Source: Paenibacillus phyllosphaerae (GTDB lineage: Bacteria; Bacillota; Bacilli; Paenibacillales; Paenibacillaceae). Taken from it: 64,000 bases of DNA. Positions within the stretch are counted from its first letter, which is position 1; every line of letters starts with the position of its first letter. Both the position numbers and the translations under genes were made by a program. The notes beneath the pieces were generated by a model. It saw only the letters and a program-made list of their open reading frames with translations. It made no database searches and had not been told where the DNA came from. Positions 35,825-45,928 of the stretch are shown in pieces. The stretch spans positions 169,475 through 233,474 of the forward strand of contig NZ_JACHXK010000010.1 of assembly GCF_014192105.1 (NCBI RefSeq), read 5' to 3'.

Positions 35825-36223
35825 TTAATTCACTACATCGTAGAAGGCATTGGCCGCATCGAACCAATCCTTGGCCTCGGGGTCACAGCCGGTTCCGATG
35901 GCAGACAATACTCTGGGGCGGATTAGCCGGTTACTCATCCGTGCTTGAAGGTTTATCAAGCGTGGCTTCAACCAATTCCGACCGCTGCTCGCCCCATAAG
36001 GCGCGATTCGTCGCTGTTTCGTGAGTCGACCTTGCCGAATATGGTAACAAGTTGCGAAATCGAGTTCGAATAGCCGATGCGTCGTAATCCGGGCTCCTTG
36101 TTGCTCCGTTAGATTGAGGACCGTTACAAGTAAGTCTGTCACTTTGGCTCTGAGAATAGAAGGTAAAGATAATTCGATCCGAATGGAGATTTTCATAAAA
36201 CCAGAACGTATATCGGTTAGCAA
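35825..36223 (-). CDS. Doubtful minus-strand open frame of unknown function
   Basis: A 132-codon frame (or 123 from ATG 36196) fills most of the gap 35782-36344. Its C-terminus, CDPEAKDWFDAANAFYDVVN, looks protein-like, but no Shine-Dalgarno precedes either start and I recognise no family. If it is not a gene, this 560-base gap holds only the SET-gene promoter. Confidence 0.22.
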   Translation of the reverse strand: MLTDIRSGFMKISIRIELSLPSILRAKVTDLLVTVLNLTEQQGARITTHRLFELDFATCYHIRQGRLTKQRRIAPYGASSGRNWLKPRLINLQARMSNRLIRPRVLSAIGTGCDPEAKDWFDAANAFYDVVN

Positions 36224-36270
36224 AAATAGGCTCTTTTCTGCTGCTTTTTGTCAAAATTTCTGGTGACATC

Positions 36271-36304
36271 AGCCTCTTGTTACCCTGATAATAGAGGCTA
36301 TAGA
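36271..36304 (+). promoter_or_regulatory. Inverted repeat overlapping a putative promoter of the SET gene
   Basis: AGCCTCT (36271-36277) and AGAGGCT (36293-36299) form perfect arms across 15 bp. The same stretch offers TTGTTA (36277-36282) and TATAGA (36299-36304) with a 16-bp spacer, so a regulator bound to the dyad would cover the promoter. Confidence 0.4.
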
Positions 36305-36344
36305 CACGGGAATTTTGTGCGCTAAGAATAGGAGTGTTGCACCG

Positions 36345-36953
36345 ATGATGCACCCGCATACTGAACTTCGATATATTGATGACAAAATGGGCTATGGCGT
36401 ATTTGCCACCAAATTCATTCCAAAAGGCACGTTAACGTGGGCGTTGGACGATCTGGATCAGGTGCTGTCGCCAGATACCGTGCATGCGTTGGAGGATGAT
36501 CGGAAGAAGCCGGTGTTGAAATATTCGTACCGCAACCAGCTTGGGGAGTATATTCTGTGCTGGGACATCGGGAGGTACGTCAATCACAGCTTCCATGCCA
36601 ACTGCATGGGGACGGCCTTTGAAGTTGAAATCGCGGTCCGGGACATCTATCCGGGCGAGCAGCTGACCGACGATTACGGTACGCTGAACGTCGATGAGCC
36701 GTTCGAATGCTTCCCGGAGGATGGGACCGATCGGGTGTGGGTCATGCCGGGCGATCTGCTCAAATATGCGGATCAGTGGGATGCGCAGGCGCTGGACGCA
36801 TTCCGTCACTATAACGAGGTCGAGCAGCCGCTCGCCCATCTGATTCGGCCGGAGTTCCGCGAGAAGGTCGCGGTGGCCGCCAATGAACATCGGCTGCTCG
36901 ATTCGATTCGATCGCTTTATTACAATCGGGAAGCCATCAGCGCAAGCAAGTGA
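36345..36953 (+). CDS. SET-domain protein (putative lysine methyltransferase)
   Basis: This 202-residue protein has an N-terminal SET domain (about 10-115) with the cofactor motif GYGVFATKFIPKG, the conserved YVNHSFHANC core and the DDYG tyrosine. The post-SET cysteine cluster of eukaryotic enzymes is absent. Such compact bacterial SET proteins are thought to methylate protein lysines; targets are unknown. ATG 36345 lies ten bases after AGGAG. The gene's 3' end overlaps the convergent ABC gene by 34 bases. Confidence 0.82.
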   Translation: MMHPHTELRYIDDKMGYGVFATKFIPKGTLTWALDDLDQVLSPDTVHALEDDRKKPVLKYSYRNQLGEYILCWDIGRYVNHSFHANCMGTAFEVEIAVRDIYPGEQLTDDYGTLNVDEPFECFPEDGTDRVWVMPGDLLKYADQWDAQALDAFRHYNEVEQPLAHLIRPEFREKVAVAANEHRLLDSIRSLYYNREAISASK

Positions 36954-39058
36954 GGCGCTCGCTGCATCAGCTCCTGGAAAAATTCACGCTGCAGGGAGAT
37001 AAAGACCACCGGTGTCAGCGTTCGAATGGTGGCGGTGCGCGGGATGTTCTTGATCAGGGCCACTTCGCCGAGGAAGTCGCCGTCGGACAATACGGCCACC
37101 TGCTGATTCTCGCCCTGCGCATCCTTTTTTAATACCTCCACCTTGCCCCGGACGATAACGTAAAACTTGTCGCCGGGGTCTCCTTCATAGATGACCGTTC
37201 GTTCCTTCGCATACGATTCCGTGACGAAATACCGGGAGATTTCCGCAAGCAGCGGCAGGTCTAACCCCTCGAAGATCGGGAACATCCGCAGCCGTTCCGC
37301 CTTCACCTCGACATGGAACCCATCCTCGCTGATCTCAAAGCCAGACTGTTTGTTCCAGGACTGCTTATACCGTCCCTCCGGCAGCTGCAGCAATTCCTGA
37401 TGCGTGCCCTGTTCAGCGATTTGCCCTTGGTGCAGCACATAGATGCAATCCGCATGCTCGGCAGAAGCGAGCCGATGCGTGACCGAGATAACGGTCCGCG
37501 ATGCGGCTATCTGCGCCAGCGTTCGGTTAATGGCAGCCTCGGTTGCCGGATCGAGTGCGGAGGTTGCCTCATCGAGAATGAGGATAGCGGGATCGCGCAG
37601 GATCGCTCTTGCGATCGCGACGCGCTGCCGCTGACCGCCGGACAGCCGGCTGCCCCGTTCCCCGACATCCGTGTCGTATCCGTCAGGCTGACTCACGATG
37701 AAATCATGAATCTCCGCGTTTCTGGCAGCCTGCTCCACTTCGGCGTCGGAAGCATCCGGCTTGCCAAGCCGAATATTCTCGAGGATCGATCCGCGGAACA
37801 GGAAGCTCTCCTGGAAGACGATCCCCGTCTGCGCACGAAGCGACTGCAGGTTGACGCTGCGGATGTCGACGCCGTCGAACAGCACGGCCCCTTGCTGAGG
37901 GTCATAGAAGCGCATGAGCAGGTTAATGATCGTGCTTTTGCCCGAGCCGCTTGCGCCAACGAAGGCCGCATAGGTTTGTTTCGGTATCGTCAGGCTGACG
38001 CCGCGTAGGCTCGCATGCTCCGGCGTGTAGCCGAAGGTGACGTTCGCGAAGGCAATGCCGCCTGTCAGCGACGCAAGGAGAGGCCCTTCCTCATTGGCTG
38101 CCACGGACGGATTCTCCTCCATCACTTCCTGCACGCGCTCCATTCCGGAAACGGCTTCAATCAGCATCGGCGCAAGCCATGTTAGAGCGGCTACCAAATA
38201 GCTGAGCGAAATCAGAATGGTGCTGAAGGCGAGCAGCGAGCCGATCGACAAGACGCCGTTGTAGGCCAGCAACGAACCGACCCCGATCGTCGCCAAATTC
38301 AGGAACATCGTGCCCATATTGGTCGTCCGGTCGATCAGAAAGCTGAGGAAGCTTGCGTTCGCCGATTTGTCCGCATAGGCATTCATTCGATCATGGAAGC
38401 GCCGGATGAACAACGTCTGCAGCCCGAACGCCTTAATGACCGGCTGCGCGCCGGTATTCTCCTGAATGGTGCTAGTCAGCTCAGCCTGCTCTTCCTTCCA
38501 ATCGTGGCTGGCGTCCAGCGCCTTCTTGCCGAACAGCTTCGGCCCGATCAGGCAGAGCGGAAGACCGACAACGGCGAGCAGTGCAAGCTGCCATTGGAGC
38601 GCGAATAGCACGATCAGATTGAGCACTAACCCGAATAATGACAAGAGCGCATACGGGATCAATTTGAGGAACGCGTCGATGGAGATGAGGTCGCTGTTGA
38701 AGCGGGCGACGATATCGCCGCCGCTTGTCCGGTGGTAGAAATCCGCCGACAAGGTTTGCAGTTTGCCGAACAGCCGCTTGTATTCTTCTGCCATCATCCG
38801 CGCACTGAGGCCGGCGAACATCCGATCCCGCCATAGGCCGATCATGACGGTAGCCAGGGCACCGGATCCCATGAGGATCAGAATGAGGATGAGCCGCTCG
38901 TAATTCTTCGGTACGATGGCCAGATCGATAATGAACTTGAAACTGAGCGGCATAAAAGTTTCGAAGGCCAACTCGACAAGCAGGGCTGCAACGAGAAGCA
39001 GCGTTCGGCCTTTATGACGCCAGAATGCAGAAGCGAGAAATGTGAAAAAAGTCAGCAT
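36920..39058 (-). CDS. ABC exporter with C-terminal cyclic-nucleotide-binding domain
   Basis: This 712-residue half-transporter has a six-helix exporter membrane domain (about 1-290), then an ATPase domain with Walker A GASGSGKST, signature LSGGQRQR, Walker B ILILDEATSALD and an H-loop SVTHRL. The last 120 residues form a CNMP-type cyclic-nucleotide-binding fold (YEGDPGDKFYVIVRGKVEV, GDFLGEVALI, RTATIRTL). The RTAT stretch suggests a phosphate-binding cassette. It likely works as a homodimer gated by a small ligand; substrate unknown. Start 39058 is preceded by GGAGG at ten bases; the longer in-frame start at 39121 lacks a site. Confidence 0.88.
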   Translation of the reverse strand: MLTFFTFLASAFWRHKGRTLLLVAALLVELAFETFMPLSFKFIIDLAIVPKNYERLILILILMGSGALATVMIGLWRDRMFAGLSARMMAEEYKRLFGKLQTLSADFYHRTSGGDIVARFNSDLISIDAFLKLIPYALLSLFGLVLNLIVLFALQWQLALLAVVGLPLCLIGPKLFGKKALDASHDWKEEQAELTSTIQENTGAQPVIKAFGLQTLFIRRFHDRMNAYADKSANASFLSFLIDRTTNMGTMFLNLATIGVGSLLAYNGVLSIGSLLAFSTILISLSYLVAALTWLAPMLIEAVSGMERVQEVMEENPSVAANEEGPLLASLTGGIAFANVTFGYTPEHASLRGVSLTIPKQTYAAFVGASGSGKSTIINLLMRFYDPQQGAVLFDGVDIRSVNLQSLRAQTGIVFQESFLFRGSILENIRLGKPDASDAEVEQAARNAEIHDFIVSQPDGYDTDVGERGSRLSGGQRQRVAIARAILRDPAILILDEATSALDPATEAAINRTLAQIAASRTVISVTHRLASAEHADCIYVLHQGQIAEQGTHQELLQLPEGRYKQSWNKQSGFEISEDGFHVEVKAERLRMFPIFEGLDLPLLAEISRYFVTESYAKERTVIYEGDPGDKFYVIVRGKVEVLKKDAQGENQQVAVLSDGDFLGEVALIKNIPRTATIRTLTPVVFISLQREFFQELMQRAPHLLALMASRL

Positions 39059-39307
39059 GCACGTAAATCCTCCTAAGACAGCCGATACACGGCAGATGCT
39101 ATCCATTCTAGCGAAAAGCACTGATTCTGCCCAGCATAATCCATTAGGCGAGGGTCAAATTGACTACGACTGGAAGTATACGTATGGCAGGGTAAGGCTC
39201 TTTATATTTCTATGCTTTTTCGCGATACATAACGTATCTGATTTTTAACCATTCAACTCTGCAATTTACATGGGCAAGCGTCAATGCGGGGGAGTAAGAT
39301 TTAATTA

Positions 39308-39322
39308 TGAAAGCGATTCCAC
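39308..39322 (+). promoter_or_regulatory. cre site before the rhamnogalacturonan enzyme
   Basis: ATGAAAGCGATTCCA matches the CcpA-site consensus WTGNAANCGNWNNCW at every position and lies 117 bp before the start of the giant enzyme gene. The rest of the 380-base gap (39059-39438) shows no gene. Confidence 0.65.
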
Positions 39323-39438
39323 GAACAAAGATTCTGCCCGCCATTCCTGCCTCACAAGCCAATCGGCATTCGTAAGCATTCCCATGCGTCTCCCTGTTGT
39401 CACCATCCAAGGATGAAAGCGAGGCAACTCCCACACTT

Positions 39439-42400
39439 ATGAAGAAAAAAACCAAAAAAGCGCTGGTCACGATGCTCAGCGCAGCGATGATCTCCACGAC
39501 GGTGATCCCGTCCGCTGTTCCATACGCATCGGCCGATACGCCGCAACTCATCAAGAAATTCGACTTCGGCACGAAGACAAGTCCCGTGATGGAAGGCTAT
39601 ATCGGCGTCCACGACTCGCTGCTTTATACAGCCGATCTCGGTTACGGTCTCGAAGCCTCCGTCGTATCCCGTCTGCGCAGCGGCGGGGACGATGCGACGA
39701 ACGATTTTATCCTGGGCACCGCTTATGTGTTCAAGGTGGATCTGCCTAATGGCGAATACGATGTGACGGTCTACTCCGGCGATCTCCTTACCGGTACTTC
39801 GACGACCAAGACCACGATCGCGTTGGAAGGCGAGACCAAAGGGACGGTCTCCTCCCGTCAAGCGATCACCCAGGCAACGTATCGGGCCGTGGTGACGGAT
39901 GGGCAGCTGACCGTGAATGTATCGGGTACGGGAGCAGGCGGTTACTTGAATGCGCTCGTAATCGAGCAGGTTGTCCAGAAGGCGCCTGCGACACCGACAG
40001 GTCTTGCCGTCACTAGCATCCAAGCAGGTGCCGCAACCAGCAGCGTCGCTCTCCAATGGGATAGCGTAGCGGAGGCAGCTTCCTACAATGTGTATCGCAA
40101 AGAAGCCGGTGCTGAGTCTTTCACAAAGCTCGGTTCCGTAACGAATGCGGCAGCGTACACGGATACGACAGTCGCGGTCGGCAATACGTACGAGTACCAG
40201 GTCACAGCCGTTGGTGCTTCAAGCCTCGAGTCGGCGCCGAGCGGCTCGGTTTCCGCCGAAGTGAAACTTCCGGAGATCGCCCCGGTAGCTCCCATCAACC
40301 TCGCCGCCACATCCGTCACGGATGCAGGCATTCAGCTTAGCTGGAGCGCCGCTGAATATGCGACCTCTTACACGATCTATCGCTCGGATGCCGCTGAGGG
40401 TACATACACCGAGATTGGCACCAATACTTCCCCAACGTACACCGACAGTTCTGCGGATACATCCAAGGTATGGCACTACAAGGTCAAAGCCGCGAACGCC
40501 CATGGCACATCCGATTATTCTGCGGCAGCGGCAAGTTCCATCTACACGCCGCCAGCCGAACTGCCTGAAGGCGCGATTAAGCTTGATTTTGGCTCAGGAG
40601 CGGTCGCTGACGGATATATCGGCGTGGCGGCATCCACGGCATACACGCCGTCGCTGCACTATGGCTTTGCCGATCCATCGAAGGTAACCGCAGAGGATCG
40701 CGGCACAGGCGATGCGATCAAGTCCGATTTCGTCTCCCCGCAGGATACGTCGTTCCACATCGATCTCCCGAACGGCGATTACAAGGTGGAACTTGTAGCC
40801 GGCGATGCCGCCGACGCTTCCGAGATCGCGATCAAAGCGGAGACGATTCAGAAAGTGCAGACGACGAGCAAGGTAGCCGGCGAATACCTCGAGATGGAGT
40901 TCAAGATTGCGCTAGTGGACGGCCAACTCAATCTGGACTTCGCGGGCGCAGCGCCGAAACTGAACGCGCTCATTATTACGAAGCTGGATGAACGGACGGC
41001 GGGCCAAGAGCCGAATGTGTATATCGCAGGCGACTCCACGGTGCAGACGTACGATCCGTACTGGGAGCCGGAAGCGGGTTGGGGCCAAATGCTACCTCGG
41101 TTCTTCAACGACGACGTGACGTTCACGAACAAAGCGATCGGCGGCCGCAGTTCCAAATCGTTCATCGTCGAAGGGCGGCTCGACGAGATTCTGCTCGCGA
41201 TCAAGCCGGGCGATTATTTCCTCATCCAATTCGGCCATAACGATGCGACGATCAGCGTGCCGGAGCGCTATGCGTCCGTGCCGGATTACAAGAACTATCT
41301 CAAAACCTATGTCAACGGCGCTCGCCAGCGCGGAGCGACGCCGATTCTGGTGACGCCGATGGGCCGCCGCGATTTTAACGAGACGACGGGCAAATTCAAT
41401 GTCAGCTTCCCTGAGTACGTAGCGGGCATGAAGGAAGTGGCGGAGGAGCTGAACGTGCCGCTCGTTGACTTAAGCACGCTTAGCGTCGCGTATTACGATT
41501 CGATCGGTCCTGCCGCTTCCTTGTCGGTATTCCTGCACGTGGAACCGGGCATCTACGGCGCATTCCCGAACGGTTCCGCCGACAACACCCACTTCCAGGA
41601 GTATGGCGCGATTCAGCTGGCGAGATTGCTCTCCGGCGGAATTCAAGAATTGGATCTGCCGCTCGCCGATTACGTCCAAGACATCGAGCCGCCGGCTGAA
41701 GTACCGGCGAAGCCGACGGGCGTTATTGCCGGCAGCATCAGTAATGCAGGCGCGGTGCTGAAGTGGAACGAAGTCGAGCAGACGGATATTTACAAAATCT
41801 ATCGCAAGCTCGCTTCGGATACGGAATACACGATGGTAGGGACAGCTACCGTACCGACGATCACCCTTGGCGGGATGTCGGAAGGGCAGACATATAACGT
41901 CTATGTGACGGCCGTGAACGGCAAAGGCGAATCCGCCGCTTCCGAACCGGTGACGATCACAACGAAAGCCGCCGCTTACCGCTACGACATGGGGGCCGCG
42001 ACGAGCCCTGTCATGGCAGGCTATACGCCGGTAACGCTGGACACGCTGTATACCCGGGAGCTCGGTTACGGATTGACGATGAACGCGGGCATGATTACGC
42101 GCGACCGGGGGACGAGCGCAGCGGAGAACAATGACCTCATCCGCGACTGGCTCGGCTATTTCAACAACACATGGGAATTCAAGGTCGATCTCCCGAACGG
42201 CGCCTATGCGGTCAAAGCGTATGTCGGCGATCTGCTCGGCTCGGCCAGAACGACCATTGCCATCGAAGGCAAAGATTTCGGCACGGTATCCGCAGCCAAG
42301 AACAGCGTCGCCGAGAAGGTCATCAGCGAAGTGCAGGTAAGGGACGGCCAGATGAACATGGTGTTCGGAGGCTCTACCGGCATCATCAACGGCATCGAGA

Positions 42401-45400
42401 TTACGCCGATCCTGCAATCGCCGACGGACGTGAGACTCGACAACCTCCAATTGGATCAAGACCCGCCGCTCGTGACGCTGTCCTGGAAAGGGCCGGCGGA
42501 CGCGGAATCGTACAACGTGTATCGGACATCCGAGGTGAGCAGCACGCCTGAACTGCTCGGTATGGTGAATACAACGGCGTTCACTGACATCACGGCAGAC
42601 CTGGGCATGAGTTACACGTACACGGTCACTTCGCTCGACAGCGCGGGCTTTGAGACGGTACCGTCGAATCCGCTGCAAGTGTCGACGATCGATCCTGAGC
42701 AGCAGCGGCCTGCCGTACCGACAGGTCTTGCGCAGACGGCGATTCACAAGAACGACGTCAGCTTCTCCTGGAACAAAATCGACAATGCGATCACGTATGC
42801 GGTTTTCCGTGCATCCAAGGCGGACGGCACCTACTCGCTCATCGGCAAAACAAGAGATACGTCTTTCACGGACACAACGGTACTAACGACGGTTCCGTAC
42901 TACTACAAGGTAGCGGCGATCAACGCAGGCGGCGTCTCCGAGCTGTCGCAAGCGCTGGCAACCGAAGCGGTTACGCAGCTGTACCGCCAAATGGAATATC
43001 TCGACCGCGCGCCAGTCGCCGTGAAACGCGAAGATGGCGTCTATATCGGATGGAAGCTGCTCGGCACCGATTCCGAGGCGATCGCATTCAACGTTTATCG
43101 GGATGGCGTGAAGCTGAATGACGCTCCGATTACAGACAGCACGAATTTCCTAGATGAAGCAGGCACGGCAACGAGCAAGTATCAAATCATCTCCGTTCTC
43201 AGCGGCGCAGAACAGGCGGCCACGAAGCAGTTCGCGGCATGGGAGCAGAACTACTTGTCCATCCCGCTGCAAAAGCCGGCTGACGACTACACGAAGGACG
43301 GCCAGCCGTACTCGTACGTCGCAGGCGATGCGAGCGTAGGCGATCTGGACGGCGACGGCACGTACGAGATCGTGCAGATGTGGTCGCCGACGAACCAGAA
43401 GGACAATTCGCAGGCCGGCATCACGGGCATCGTCTATTTGGATGCTTACCGAATGGACGGCACGCGGCTGTGGCGCATCAACCTCGGCCCGAACATCCGG
43501 GCAGGCGCGCACTACTCGCCGTTCATGGTCTATGACCTCGATGGCGACGGCAAAGCCGAAGTTACGCTGAAGACGGCGGACGGCACCGTTGACGGCCAAG
43601 GCACGGTCATTGGCGACGCAACGGCGGACTACCGCAACAGCACGGGCTATGTGCTGCTCGGCAACGAATACTTGACCGTATTCAACGGTCTGACCGGCGC
43701 GGCGATCGATACGGTGAATTATGACCCGCCGCGCGGCGACGTCAGCTCGTGGGGCGATGCCTACGGCAACCGGGTCGACCGGTTCTTGGCTTCCGTCGCT
43801 TACTTGGACGGCGAGCACCCGAGTTTGGTTTTCTCCCGCGGGTACTACACACGCACCGTTATCGCTGCGTACGACCTCAAGGACGGCAAGCTGACGAAAC
43901 GGTGGAAATTCGATTCCAATGACGAAGCCTACGGCTCGGCCTACACGGCGCAGGGCAACCATAACATGTCCGTCGGCGACTATGACGGCGACGGCAAGGA
44001 CGAGATCACGTTCGGCGCGATGGGCATCGACGATGACGGCAAGCCGCTCTACAATACCGGACTTGGACACGGCGACGCGCTCCATGTCGGCGACCTCGAT
44101 CCGACCCGACCGGGCAAGGAAGTCTTCGACGTGCACGAGCATACGGATTCCCCGTACGGCATGGACTTCCGCGACGCGGCGACGGGCGAGATTCTGTGGG
44201 GCGTCCATACGGGCATCGATACTGGGCGCGGCATGTCGGCGGATATCGATCCGAACCATATCGGCGAAGAAGTATGGTCAGCCACGATCACGAACGAGCA
44301 GCATATTCCGATCACAGGCCTGTACAATGCCAGAGGCGAGCTGCTGAGCACGACCGTCCCATCCTCGACGAACTTCGGCATCTGGTGGGACGGTGATCTG
44401 CTGAGAGAACTGCTGGACGGCACGCGCATTGACAAATGGGACTACGTGAACACCACGACGAACACGGTGTTCAAGCCGGAAGGCGTCGCATCCAACAACT
44501 CGACCAAAGCGAACCCGAACCTGCAGGCAGACCTCTTCGGCGACTGGCGCGAGGAAGTGATCTGGCGCACGACGGACAGCACCGAGCTGCGAATCTATAC
44601 GACGACGGATCTGACCGACTACCGGATTCACACGCTTATGCATGATCCGGACTACCGCCTGGCGGTCGCTTGGCAGAATTCCGGGTACAACCAGCCGCCG
44701 CATCCGAGCTTTTACTTAGGCGCAGGGATGACGGCACCGCCGGCTCCGCGCATTACGGTAGTGGGCGGACCAACGGGAACAGAAGACACGACGGCCCCGG
44801 TGCTCACTGGTCTGAACGATCGGCAGCTCCGTGAGAGCGATACCTTGAAGATTGAAGTGTCCGCCAGCGACGCCGAATCGGGCATCGAATCGCTGAGCAT
44901 CACCTTGGACGGAACCCCCGTCGAGGTTGGCCAGGAGATTCCGCTCTCAGGCTTGAAGGGTACGCATACGTTAACGGCTACAGCTGTGAACAAGTCCGGA
45001 CTGACCACAACCGGCAGCGCTACGATTCAAGTGTATGGCGCAGGCGAGTTATATGCGTCGATCTCGGGCAGCCCGGCGAACGTGCTTGGCGGCTCCGAGT
45101 TTGCGACGGACTACACGCTGCATAACATCGCAGATGGAATCTACGCCCAGGACATTACGGTAAGCTATGATGCGGATGCGATCGAATTCGTCGGGGCGGC
45201 TTCGCTCGTGGAAGGCTTCCAGTTGCTCACCGTTGACTCCGATACGCCGGGACGTATTCGTATCATAGCGGCCTCCCAAGGCGAGAGCAGCGCGATCGAC
45301 GAAGATACGACGCTCATCAAGCTGAATTGGAAGGCGAAGGTATTGGCAGAGCCGGTATCGACCGCAATCTCCTTCGCTAACACGGCTTCCACGGGCACAG

Positions 45401-45882
45401 GGGCCGAATCGCAGGTAGCAGCTGCATCGGCAGGCATCCAGATCCAGCCGGGAGCGGACAAAACCGTGCTTGCATCGCTCCTCGCAAGCGCGCAAGAGCA
45501 ATTCGACAAGGCGAAGATCGGCACGAAACCGGGCCAATATTCGCAGCAGGCCAAAGACGCGTTCGGCGCGGCGATTGCGCAGGCAGCGGCGATTGCCGAA
45601 GACGATTTCGCAACATCCGTTCAAGTCGCACAGGCGGTGGAAAGGCTGACAGCGGCGATGAACGCATTCGCGGCATCGGTCGTTGTCGCGCAGCCAGGCG
45701 ATTCGAATCAAGACGGAGCTTACACGATCGGCGACCTCGGCATCGTCGCTGCCGCTTACGGCAAGACGAACGAAGATCCGCAGTGGATCGCCGTGTATCA
45801 GCATTACGATCTGGACCATGACAACGTCATTGATCTGGATGACCTTGTCATCGTGGCGCAGGGCATCCTCCAGACGCCATAG
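39439..45882 (+). CDS. Giant secreted rhamnogalacturonan acetylesterase/lyase with cohesin and dockerin
   Basis: This 2147-residue protein degrades pectin rhamnogalacturonan I outside the cell. Approximate order: signal peptide 1-32; beta-sandwich 37-184; two Fn3 183-370; beta-sandwich 380-518; SGNH/CE12 acetylesterase 527-750 (GDST with catalytic Ser about 533, GHND, and DNTH Asp/His near 715-718); Fn3 755-844; beta-sandwich 847-990; two Fn3 994-1174; PL11 lyase 1181-1778 with several DxDGDG calcium loops and ADLFGDWREE; Ig-like 1781-1864; cohesin-like 1870-2004; FIVAR-like helices 2008-2081; type I dockerin 2085-2147 (GDSNQDGAYTIGDL, DLDHDNVIDLDDL). ATG 39439 begins the signal peptide, although its ribosome site is poor; the upstream in-frame TTG 39397 is no better. 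Confidence 0.9.
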   Translation: MKKKTKKALVTMLSAAMISTTVIPSAVPYASADTPQLIKKFDFGTKTSPVMEGYIGVHDSLLYTADLGYGLEASVVSRLRSGGDDATNDFILGTAYVFKVDLPNGEYDVTVYSGDLLTGTSTTKTTIALEGETKGTVSSRQAITQATYRAVVTDGQLTVNVSGTGAGGYLNALVIEQVVQKAPATPTGLAVTSIQAGAATSSVALQWDSVAEAASYNVYRKEAGAESFTKLGSVTNAAAYTDTTVAVGNTYEYQVTAVGASSLESAPSGSVSAEVKLPEIAPVAPINLAATSVTDAGIQLSWSAAEYATSYTIYRSDAAEGTYTEIGTNTSPTYTDSSADTSKVWHYKVKAANAHGTSDYSAAAASSIYTPPAELPEGAIKLDFGSGAVADGYIGVAASTAYTPSLHYGFADPSKVTAEDRGTGDAIKSDFVSPQDTSFHIDLPNGDYKVELVAGDAADASEIAIKAETIQKVQTTSKVAGEYLEMEFKIALVDGQLNLDFAGAAPKLNALIITKLDERTAGQEPNVYIAGDSTVQTYDPYWEPEAGWGQMLPRFFNDDVTFTNKAIGGRSSKSFIVEGRLDEILLAIKPGDYFLIQFGHNDATISVPERYASVPDYKNYLKTYVNGARQRGATPILVTPMGRRDFNETTGKFNVSFPEYVAGMKEVAEELNVPLVDLSTLSVAYYDSIGPAASLSVFLHVEPGIYGAFPNGSADNTHFQEYGAIQLARLLSGGIQELDLPLADYVQDIEPPAEVPAKPTGVIAGSISNAGAVLKWNEVEQTDIYKIYRKLASDTEYTMVGTATVPTITLGGMSEGQTYNVYVTAVNGKGESAASEPVTITTKAAAYRYDMGAATSPVMAGYTPVTLDTLYTRELGYGLTMNAGMITRDRGTSAAENNDLIRDWLGYFNNTWEFKVDLPNGAYAVKAYVGDLLGSARTTIAIEGKDFGTVSAAKNSVAEKVISEVQVRDGQMNMVFGGSTGIINGIEITPILQSPTDVRLDNLQLDQDPPLVTLSWKGPADAESYNVYRTSEVSSTPELLGMVNTTAFTDITADLGMSYTYTVTSLDSAGFETVPSNPLQVSTIDPEQQRPAVPTGLAQTAIHKNDVSFSWNKIDNAITYAVFRASKADGTYSLIGKTRDTSFTDTTVLTTVPYYYKVAAINAGGVSELSQALATEAVTQLYRQMEYLDRAPVAVKREDGVYIGWKLLGTDSEAIAFNVYRDGVKLNDAPITDSTNFLDEAGTATSKYQIISVLSGAEQAATKQFAAWEQNYLSIPLQKPADDYTKDGQPYSYVAGDASVGDLDGDGTYEIVQMWSPTNQKDNSQAGITGIVYLDAYRMDGTRLWRINLGPNIRAGAHYSPFMVYDLDGDGKAEVTLKTADGTVDGQGTVIGDATADYRNSTGYVLLGNEYLTVFNGLTGAAIDTVNYDPPRGDVSSWGDAYGNRVDRFLASVAYLDGEHPSLVFSRGYYTRTVIAAYDLKDGKLTKRWKFDSNDEAYGSAYTAQGNHNMSVGDYDGDGKDEITFGAMGIDDDGKPLYNTGLGHGDALHVGDLDPTRPGKEVFDVHEHTDSPYGMDFRDAATGEILWGVHTGIDTGRGMSADIDPNHIGEEVWSATITNEQHIPITGLYNARGELLSTTVPSSTNFGIWWDGDLLRELLDGTRIDKWDYVNTTTNTVFKPEGVASNNSTKANPNLQADLFGDWREEVIWRTTDSTELRIYTTTDLTDYRIHTLMHDPDYRLAVAWQNSGYNQPPHPSFYLGAGMTAPPAPRITVVGGPTGTEDTTAPVLTGLNDRQLRESDTLKIEVSASDAESGIESLSITLDGTPVEVGQEIPLSGLKGTHTLTATAVNKSGLTTTGSATIQVYGAGELYASISGSPANVLGGSEFATDYTLHNIADGIYAQDITVSYDADAIEFVGAASLVEGFQLLTVDSDTPGRIRIIAASQGESSAIDEDTTLIKLNWKAKVLAEPVSTAISFANTASTGTGAESQVAAASAGIQIQPGADKTVLASLLASAQEQFDKAKIGTKPGQYSQQAKDAFGAAIAQAAAIAEDDFATSVQVAQAVERLTAAMNAFAASVVVAQPGDSNQDGAYTIGDLGIVAAAYGKTNEDPQWIAVYQHYDLDHDNVIDLDDLVIVAQGILQTP

Positions 45883-45894
45883 CATAGATATGCC

Positions 45895-45928
45895 AAGCTG
45901 CGCGGGCCGATCCCGCACAGCTTTTTTT
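45895..45928 (+). terminator. Terminator of the giant enzyme gene
   Basis: A 12-bp stem with one mismatch (45895-45906 with about 45912-45923) runs into seven T residues, 12 bases after the stop. Confidence 0.78.

Noticed and set aside
41470..42747. Long minus-strand open frame inside the giant enzyme gene
   Set aside because: It is one of several long antisense frames (also 43150-44259) in a GC-rich gene with strong codon bias. It has no ribosome site, no family resemblance and an Arg/His-rich composition typical of shadow frames.
40000..45000. Repeated sequence suggesting DNA-level tandem repeats
   Set aside because: The similarity is at protein level between Fn3 and beta-sandwich modules, not near-identical DNA repeats.
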